Shown here: positions 52,301 through 62,500 of the stretch, piece by piece | Numbering within the stretch: position 1 is the first letter of the stretch | Layout: each line of letters starts with the position of its first letter | Made by a program: the position numbers and the translations under genes | Origin: Pterois miles | Lineage: Eukaryota; Chordata; Actinopteri; Perciformes; Scorpaenidae | Assembly (NCBI GenBank): GCA_947000775.1 | Contig: CAMQGK010000637.1 | Location: 27,079,501 to 27,143,500, forward strand | Length of the DNA: 64,000 nt | Reading direction: 5' to 3' | The notes under the pieces: generated by a model | Seen by the model: only the letters and a program-made list of their open reading frames with translations | What the model was told of the DNA's origin: nothing | Database searches by the model: none

Positions 52301-55300
52301 TGGAGTTTCCTTGTAAACAAAAAAAGTTGTTTACATTTAGTGTTACTCACTAGAATGTATAGTGTGTATCCTAGAGCCCTGTGTTGAGTGTGTTCCCTTC
52401 ATCATAAAGCATTTACAAAGCATATTTTTAAGTATTTCAAATCCAGCATAATTTACGGCACTTTTTCAGCTTATGACCTCTTGTTCCTCCCTCCCTTTGC
52501 TGGCTCTTTGCAGCACATCTTGGCATGTTACCACCATCTGTTGGTCAGTGGAGTAGTGTTAAACCACTGGCAGCACTGAGCATTTTATCATCTTTGTGTG
52601 CAACTAGGGCTGTCAATCGATTAAAATATTTAATCACGATTAACTGCATTATTGTCCATAGTTATTTGCAAGTAATTGCAAATTTGTAAAAATCAGTCAA
52701 CAACAAAAAACAATGACAGATATTCTCCAGAAACCCTCACAGGTTAGCATAAAAAATATGCTCAAATTATGCCATGGCAAATATTCATATATCACCAATA
52801 TTTAACATAAGTTTGGGAAGTTATTTAGCCTCCTTCGCGACAGTTCTTGTATGACACAGTTGGTACCCAATGGATTTCTGAGGTTTCATAATTGATTATT
52901 CATTCACAATAGAGCTATACAGGGAGTTATTCGTGCTGAGGTTCTGACAGACACGGTTATTCAACGTTTTCCATGTGAGTTTTGAGTACATGTGACCTGT
53001 GTACTCACCAGCAGAGACCTCTGATTTGGCTCGTCCTGAGCTGTGGAGGGTCAGCTGCAGCCGGCTGTTGTTGATCTGCAGCTCCAGCCTGTGAGGCTCC
53101 GGGTTCAGCTGCACCGAGAGCAGCAGCCCGTCCGGGTTCCACGTCCTGAACTGGAAGCGAACGGAGAAACCCCCCGAGGCAGACGCTGCTGACGGAAGTG
53201 ACAGGAAGCTGCTGCTGGAGCTCAGAAAGGTGCAGGCCACCAGCTGGGGCTGCGAACACGAGAAGGTCACATTGCCCTGGAGGATGACAAAAAGCAAGGA
53301 CACAGATTTACACGAATTTTCAGCTGCATGTTCAAGCAAGCTGGTCTCATGGGAAGTTCATGGTGACGTGTCTGGAAATAAATGACAAGTTGGTATGCAC
53401 AAAAAAGGCACAGATGGTTAAAGAACCATGAGCAAAACCACGCTCACAATAATTAAACGCAAACTTCAACCAGTCAAACTGAATTATTGTTAGCAATTGT
53501 CAATTTATCACCAGCAGCAATTTGTATTATTTACATAAAAATATAAATTCATAATGATATAAAAAGCCCGACACATGGTAGAACATCATGATTAAAGGAA
53601 TAGTTTGGGAAATATGCTTGTTTGTTTCTCGCTGAGACATGAGAAGAGAGGATCGATACCACTCTCATTTCTGTCCATTAAGTGTTATCCATCCAGGAGA
53701 GGAAGCACAATCAGCCTGCCAGCACCTCTACAGCTCACCAACACATTATATCTCTCACATGTAACACGTCTGGGAGCTTCAGAGGTGCTGGGAGGCTGAT
53801 GTTCACCTTTGATCGGAGCCAGGCTCGCTGTTTCCCTGTTTTCAGTCTTCATGGTAAGCTCAGCTAACCAGCTGATGGCTATAGCTTTATATTTACTGTT
53901 AAGTATTGATCCTTTCGTCATACTCTGCAAGAAAATGAACAAGGGCATTCCCCAACATGTTGAAATATTCCTGATAGTTTTTTTTGCAATTGCTAAAACA
54001 CAGTTTATGAAACTGAATGAAACTGAATGAATGAAACAGTTTATGAAACTCTTTGAGGGGGCGGCAGTAGCTCAGTCCGTAAGGACTTGGGTTAGGACGC
54101 GGAGGTCACCGGTTCAAGTCCCCCATGGACCAAGACCAACTGGACCAAGACCAACAGAGGTGCCAGTTTACCTCTTGGGCACTGCCGAGGTGCCCCTGAG
54201 CAAGGCACCAAACCCCCAACTGCTCTGGGCGCTTGTCAGGAGCAGCCAGCTCACTCTGACATCTCTCCATTGACATGTATATGTACTGTGTGAACAACAG
54301 AGTGTAAAACTGAATATCCCCACTGTGGGACTAATAAAGGAATATCTTTCTTTTCTTTCTTTCTCTGTCAAAAGTCAAAATCCCAAAACATAAAACACAA
54401 AATACAAAATATCTCTTGCAAAAGCAAATACTTCAAACAAACACCTGCATCACAGCTGAATAGTGTGTTTATATGTAATGTTTGTTACATTTGTTTTTAT
54501 ATTATTATTATTATTATTATTATTACTGTTGCTACTCATTTATTTATTTTCCTTTTGTCTTCTTTTTATATCATTATTTTAAGGTAACAGATTGTCCATT
54601 GTATTAGAATATATTTTAAAACCTTGAGGGGAAGTTATAAAATAAATCCTTTGGGGTTTCTTTCCTCTTCTGGTCAACGTATGCTGTTTGTTATATATTT
54701 ATATTTTTAATCACTTCATTTGCGTTAATAAACTAAACTAAACTGAACTGAACTTCATAAACTCTTCTAAAATTTGTATTTTTGCATCACAACTTTACAC
54801 ATAGGTGCCAAATAAATCGCTCTCTCCATATGCCAGCTGCACAATGATGTATTGTAGAAAGTATAAAACACTATTATTATTATATTTGGTATTTTCATTT
54901 GAAGCATACTGTGTATAAAGACAACTGGTGCCTTCAAATGGGGTCGTGCTTATCGTGTTTACAAGTTGGGTCCATATGAACGCCCCCCTCGTGTCATATT
55001 CACGACCTTAAAAGTGGAAAGTTTCTGAAATGGTGGAGCCAATGGAGGTTCATTTATCGCTGCATAATAAGTGCAGGTGATAGATAATTGAGTGTGGTGT
55101 TTCAATGGCAGCACACACAGTTTGGAATGATGTGTCTAATGGAGATAACTGTATGTAGTTATTTCCAAAAAGTGCAAATAGTTTATGTGCTTATGGTTTA
55201 GCGTACCTGGTCAATAGATAAGTGGATACATGCGATAGTGGTTTCAATAATTGTGCAACAAGTAGTTTTTGTGCCTTGGCAATCGCCAAAAAAACTGTAA

Positions 55301-56305
55301 GACAGATTCATTTTGCCTGTGACACCTCTACCACCAAGTAAGCAGAAATGTGGAAAAAGCTGGATGCAAGACGAATCCATGACATGTATTTGCTCCAGAC
55401 CAATATGGTCCAAGATAAAAACTATTTAAGTTTACATTTCGGTGTAATTCTGTGCAGAGCAGAGGTTGTGTTGGGTACGTTCAAACACAGACTGGTTGTG
55501 TCTGCTAAGGTCAGAGTCCTATTAGTCCCGGTGCCTGCAGGGCAGCACACAGCAATCACAGCTCTTTGACTCTCAATGTGATTCCCTCCCATCAACCTCA
55601 GGGAGATAGTCCCATTGAAATTCCATTACAGCTTCCATCATGACAGCCTTGCTGCTTCTGTTGTCAGTGAAGGCCTTTTAACGCAGCAATCAGACTTTAA
55701 AGGCAGAGGGGGTCTCAGATGAGATGTGGTGTGTGGCTCATTGGCTGACCTGTCTGATTTGTGTGGGAGGTTGACTCTTCAAATGAATCCATTCACACAC
55801 TTGGACTTAATGATGTTGTAGTTAGGATCACAATCGTTGTCATGATTGTTTTTTAACGTTATTCTCTCCATCCAGTTTCTGGCCAGAATGCCTTAAGAGA
55901 AAAATGTGACACAGCGAGGAGAAATGGTTCGCCCACCATTTTAGTCCAGACAGAAATATCTAAGTAACTATGGGATTGACATGATATTTGGTGCAGACAT
56001 TGATGGACTCCAGACAGAGCCGGCACTGACCAATTTGGTGCCCCAGGCAAGATTTTAGCTGGTGCTATCTACCTCTTTTGGCACGCATGGAAGCATGTGT
56101 GAAAAAAATTTAGTGCACTCGCAAAGCGCACCCTGCTGGGTTCTGTGCATACTGGATTGACAGGTAGTCAGGTATATTTATAGTGTAATATTTCTATTTA
56201 TCTATCTATCTATCTATCTATCTACCCATCTATCTATCTTGATTGTGAAACACCCACCTTTTTTCAAGACTCTTTTCGAAAAAGACTTTTCGAAAATCAA
56301 ATCTT

Positions 56306-56354
<49 letters not shown>

Positions 56355-59300
56355 GACCAGAATGCACCAGTAATTAGACTCTACCTGTCTCACTGATCAC
56401 TGAGGTCTTAAAATTGGAATTATTCTCCTCCTCAGTTCTTGGCCTGCTTTTAACTCTGTGAAAATAATGGTGAATCATCTGACCATTAACATCATCATTA
56501 ACATTACTGACATTCGAAGGTCGTTTCAGTTTTTAAGACGGTGACATACAGAAAGCGGCTAAATATCATTCCACAGTTGAGCCGTCTTTACCTTTAAGTC
56601 TGCGACACCTCAGTGGCTAACATCAGTGTTATGTCCAGGCTGTTTATAGCCCCTCCAGCACTTGGTGCCCTATTCATGGCACGTGATGTGCGCATGCCTT
56701 GCAGCTGCGCTGTCCCCCAGATTATGTATCCTAATTACAGGTCGACTAAGGCAGATTTCTTGACATTTTTTCAAAATCGGCATCAGATGCCTGAGCATAT
56801 TAAGCCGATTAGCAAAGCAGGCATATCTGCAGGCTGCCAAGTGTTGTTCACATGTGACTCCGCCCCTTGTGTCAATCAAACTGCCATCCTACCTGCAGAC
56901 CTCAGCAGATGTAGCCCAGTGGGCTACTAACCTTTGCAAGAGTGTGTGAGCACATGAGAACAACGTCCTAAATGGGAGAAATTGTGCAGACACAAAAAGC
57001 AGATTGGAGATAGGTGTTGTTCACTAAATGTTTACTTAAGTTAAGAAATTTTTTGTATCATTTGTTATTATTAAGCTGTTAAATTTTATCAGAAAAAAAG
57101 AAAAAACAGCCAAAGACAATGGCATCATATATCGGCCATCGGCTGTCCTGACACTGTCATGATACTACTAAAAAAAAATCAGCATCGGCCATAAAAAACC
57201 CATGTCGGTCGTCCTCTAATACTCATGACTTTAGTGATCCTCTGACTTTTCCTCTAGCACCACCATGAGGTTGACATCTGTCTTTGAGTAAAATATCTCG
57301 ACACCTATTGGATGGATTGTCAAGACATTTGGTAAACACAACCATGTCTGCCCTGGATGATCCTGACTTTTCCTATAGCACCATCAAGTCAAAAAATTAA
57401 GTTATCTACTACTTTAATTTATGGCAAAAACCTATGTCATGACATTTCCAAGAGCCTCAACACCCTTGTGTTTGATGCTAATAAGGAAATGTTAACAGAG
57501 CCCCCAAGAAGAGTGCTTTGAGAGTTTTGAAGCCAGTTTACGTAGTCTGGGTCTGACATGTGATGCCATTAAGCCCAAAAATGTATTTTTCCCAGAGACT
57601 TACATTGGGAAAGAGACGTGTGTAAATCAGCAGATCATTTTTTGAGGTAAATCCACTTCCCAGTGCGAACATTTGAATAGCCCTTATTTAAATCATGGGG
57701 TCATAAAAATCATAACATTCACTAATAGCTGAATCCAGAGTTATTTCCCTATAGGCATAATGAATTGCTGTTCATATGAGCAAGCCAAGACCGAGCAGCT
57801 GGGAAGCGGGTTGATGGAAATGCTGGTGTGCTTGCTCTATGGATGTGGAAGCTTTAGGTTATTTTATACCCAGTAATCAAACTTTTTCAGCTGCTGGGCA
57901 ACTTTCATAGGAGTGAACGGAGTGTGGTGAAAAAAAATACGTACTTGGGATTATTTTGCTTGAGATTGCAATGCAATATGATCTGCAATATTAGACAGAA
58001 TGATACGGCTTACACTATTGCCCTCATTTTCATTGATACATATTAAAATGATTATAGTGTGAATTTTGCAGAGATCTGTACCAAACACAAACCTTTTCCT
58101 AAGTCTGTAGAATCTAATGTCTAGCCAGGACATCTCTGCAGCACCACAGTGTTTCATTTCAATTACTATTTTTCACCTTTAATATTGCTGCTATTTGTAA
58201 ATTGCATTAGATCATAGCTTGATTTCAGTAAAACTCTGGTTTATTGTGCAGCCCAAATGGTAAATGTTATGCTAGCAAGTATGGTGCATGGTACAGCATG
58301 GCACTCTGGTTAGTATGAATCAATTTTTTTAGTTTTGGCCAGCATTCATATAATCATGTTCAATTTAAGTAAGACATGTTGCACTAGACAGTGAGTCAAT
58401 ATAAAATCTATACAGGATTATAAAGTTGAATGTTTCAGCATAAATGGCATTTACAGACAAGCTGCATTGGGATCTTTTCCTGCATAATAATGGATCTTTT
58501 ATTCCTACTGTTATACCTTATCCTTTAATTCAAAACGTATTTATATCACGAATCATGGATGACAATCACTGCCGGAGGAGAGATGACCTCTTGAGTTAAT
58601 GGAACAGAGACTTGTATACACCTGTCATACAGGAGATGCACAGGAACATACATTAAAGCCACATTTATTCATGTCAGAGAGCTGTCACAGGTTAATCCGA
58701 GGTTGTCATTCTCAGCAGAGACTCCATTTTGTGCTGTAGCTCTAAACACTTTACTGCTGAACCATATAGGATATACTGTATAGCACAGTATGCATATAGT
58801 ATTTACGTGTCCACACGTGCACTTTCTATTTCATTTTCCATCTATTTAAAAATAATCAATCAGTTTCCATCCCTGGTATAGATTCTCTGCTCTGAAAGAT
58901 GGCTTTCAAATGGAAAAGTGGTTTCTCGCTGGTTTGAGTTTTTAGAGGCAGTAATTGTGCTCTTGGAAGAGAAGCCTGAGGACTATACCGAGCTCCAGGA
59001 CAGACTCATCTTGGATCTACAGGGGAAGCTGAAGATTTTTTCTTGACCTGGTACAAAGTGTAGTGGTCTTTGTCAGCAACAGGGCCGACCAATGGGTCCA
59101 CATACCAGCCGATATTATTACCACAGATAAAGCTGACCTAAATGATTCGAAGCTTTGCCATGGTAATGAACCTCCACATCAGTAGTCCAATGTGTTTTGT
59201 GCTAAATTTAGCAGGTAATAATATAGTATCAATCACAAAATAGTCCATGAAACAGGGAATAATCCTGCAACCTTATTCATTATTCATATTCAACATGAAT

Positions 59301-59472
59301 TATTATTGATTCTCAGACAGATATTGATGTTTATTATGTGTAGAGGTGCATGAGTGTACAGCAGTGTTGCAGCGGCGCTGTACCAGGGAGATGGAGACGG
59401 ACATAGAACTGCCTGCTGCGCCATGCTGTGCCACGAAGCTTTGAAAGTATATTTACAGTGTTATCTACAGTG

Positions 59473-59511
<39 letters not shown>

Positions 59512-62500
59512 GTATCTATCTATCCTTAATCTTAACTTCCTTATGATATAGCTACCATATCGACCTTGATTGTGAGACACCTCCTTTTTTCTGACTCGTT
59601 TTCTGAAAAAGATTTTTTGAAGATCAAATCTTGTTTTTGCATTGAAAAAGCAAAGAATCAACTCTGACCAGAATGCACCAGTACTTAGACTCTGCCTGTC
59701 TCACTGGCTCACCGGGGTCTTAAAATTCAAATTATTCTCCTCCTCAGTTCTTTTAACCCTTTGAAAATGATGGTGAATTATCTGACCATTAACATCATCA
59801 TTAATATTACTGACATTTGAAGGTCATTTCAAGTTTTTAAGACAGACACATACAGAAAGGGGCTAAATATTATTCATATTCAGGATGAATTATTAGGGAT
59901 TCTCAGACCGATATCGATGTTTATTATGTGTAGATGTGCGTAAGTGCACAGTAGTGCTGGATGGATGGAGACGGACAAAAACATGTCTGCCTGCTGCGCC
60001 ACGAAGCTTTCAATACCTTTGAATATTTCTCACAGAAGCTTCGAAGTGCAAACAAAATCATCAACAATGCAAAAGATGCATTTGAGATCATTTAGAAACA
60101 GGGCCATTTTTACAAATATAGTAATAGCGACCCTGTTACAAATCTTGTATTTTTACACCACATTTATCTGACAGCTGCAGTTACTATACACCTTTATTTT
60201 CAACTATTAAATGTGTAGCTCAGTGCATTTCATGGGATTTAACAATCAAATTTAAGACATACTATATGTTATGCTTTAATGTTGAAAAAAAGAACAATGG
60301 CTGAAGTTGGCTTAACACAATTGAATTTTTAAAAACTCATATATTGGTGCCTTCAGGACTCATCTTCAGTGGGAATATGTGGCACATTTTAGTGTACACT
60401 TGTACAACACTGGATTCCAGGCAACTCACCACACTGTGTATCTGTGGCTTGCGTCTCTTTGCCAGGTCTATGATATTGATCCCGTTGTAGTAGAGGTTTT
60501 CCATGCAGCCGTGGAAGTTCTTCCTCAAAAAGGTGCCAGGTTTACCAGGTAGAGGGATGCCTCCAAAACTCAGCTTTGATGAAGAGAAAACAGAAGAGTA
60601 AGACGTCTGAGCACTAGATGCAGAAACTGATCTGATATAAACATAAACATGTGCATTCTGTATGAATGCTATTTTGATAAATGAAATTGACATTCTGTTC
60701 TGTATTTTGGTGTATGTTAAACCATCACAGTCTGAAAATACATGCACACGCATTTTCTCAGCAGTTGCGGCACGAAAAGCTGAGCCGGTGATTCAGCAAG
60801 TGAGAAAACAACACCCACTCACTGGATTCAAACATACACTGTGGAGCGACTGTATGCACACAGTATTCTGGTCTGGGGCTGTTGTTCATGGTTTGGCGTA
60901 TGTCCTTTAGTTCCAACAAAGACAGCACAAAGACTGGTCCATAAAGAAAAGGCTCTTTTTTTAAATTTTTGGTGTGGGAGAACTTGGCTGGTATGCACAG
61001 AGCCTATCAAACACCTTTGGGATGAACCGGAACTGTGACTGCGAGCCAGACCTCATCACCCACCATCAGTGTTGGACTGCGCTAATGCTCTTGTGGCTGA
61101 ATGGAAGCTGCAGCCAGGTTCCAAAATCTTTTTGAAAGCCTTCCCAGAAGATTGGAGGCTGTTAGAGCCGCAGATTAATGCCCATTTTGGAATAGCGGTT
61201 GGTCTAATGTTCGGGTGTCCACATAAGTTATGTAAGTATGTATGTTGTGGTTCAACACTGGCTGCAATAGTGCTAATTAGAACTGCATCTTAGACGTGAT
61301 TTGTTTTAGTTATTAACCCATAGCTTTCCATTCTCACACGGCACATATGCATTTTAAAATAATGGCGGCAGGTTTACTGTTAGCAATTCTTTGTAATTTT
61401 TTCAACAATGGCTTCCTGATTTCAGAAAGAGGTAGAAAAAAGCAGCTGGCTTCTAATTTCTAGCCAGACATGTTTTATCTGCCCTTATCTCTATAAACAC
61501 ACAATGGGAAGATTTTGGACAAGATTTTGGTAACGTCCTCTGGTTTCCATTTGTAGTCTGGGTAGTATTGACCAATCACATTCAAGCAGGCTTTGGTTGA
61601 ATGCAGGTAAATAGTCTGTGTGGGGAGCAAAAGAGGCAGAACGTATTGGCTGAAATGCAATTTGAGAACCCATCGGCTATCGTCTGACGATGATATAGCT
61701 GTTACTAGATTCCAGTTAGCTTCTAAACTGGCTGCTTGGGAAACAATCCGGTTGTACATGTCATCTCTCAAATCCAGTTTCACATCTCAAGTTTCTAAAT
61801 CGGTCTGTAAACAAAGAGCAGCGCACGGACAAGGCAGTCTTATCGCAGGTATCCGCTAACCCTTAGAAAGATCAGCCTGTTCATTCCCAGGGCGTCAAAT
61901 ACCGACGCTTTGTCACGGCCTTCGCCATGTGATACAGATGCACTTTAGTGCCTGAATGAGACACACCGGGCTTTCAAGTAGCTACTACCCATCTGTGTCA
62001 ATATTAAACGCTCTGAGAACGTGGTTGAGGAGTGTGGTGATGTATCATAAAGAGTGAAAAAAAGCACACAGAGGACTTTGATGCTGGAGACCAATGTTAA
62101 GTTTCCTTCTCACTTTGCAAAGGTAGTAATTTCAAGTCCAACCATGAGGCTTTTTCCTAAAACTAATTGGTTTTGTTGCTTAAGCAAGTATTTTTGCTTA
62201 ATTTACTACGTTAACCATGTATTTACTACGTCCAAAAAGTTACGCCGAGGGGTTTGACAAAGCGTCAGAATGTGACGAGTCGGAGCCCCTTGCACCAAGA
62301 GGCTTATCCGTCGTCACATCAGTAGCTAGTTAAGCTTAGCTCTGTGAGATGGTTGAAAACCATGTCTCAGGTTGCTTCATTTTAAAAGGAGAACCCTGTG
62401 AAAGAGTTAAATATGGTCTTGATTGCTACAATAATCATATACTATCATCGTGTATGCCTAGTTATGGTTGGGAAATCGCTGTCCGGGGGAGGGGTTTAGT

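Larger units (their letters stand above)
46890..53008. other. Intron between exons 3 and 4
   Basis: A 6.1 kb intron. 47385-47990 is a very AT-rich repeat beginning GGGCTGCCCCCCATTAATCG with TTATAGTAACTATCATTTAT blocks. A MITE fragment lies near 48060-48175. An inverted repeat is at 51501-51593 and a hAT MITE at 52607-52888. 48800-51480 shows nothing I recognise. Confidence 0.5.
53277..60429. other. Intron between exons 2 and 3
   Basis: A 7.2 kb intron with a MITE (53591-53973), SINE (54056-54365), microsatellites, a hAT MITE within another repeat (56690-57500), duplicated blocks (56239 and 59565) and CTTCGAA-type repeats (59086, 59860). 54700-55830 and 57520-59080 show nothing recognised. 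Confidence 0.55.

Noticed and set aside
54056..54121. A free-standing tRNA gene
   Set aside because: Boxes A and B are present, but the sequence lacks a cloverleaf and continues into a SINE body with a TAATAAAGG tail and TTTC repeats.
61475..61783. 102-codon minus-strand ORF in the exon 1-2 intron
   Set aside because: No domain recognised, no splice context, and neighbouring sequence is repeat-rich; a plus-strand ORF of similar length overlaps it.
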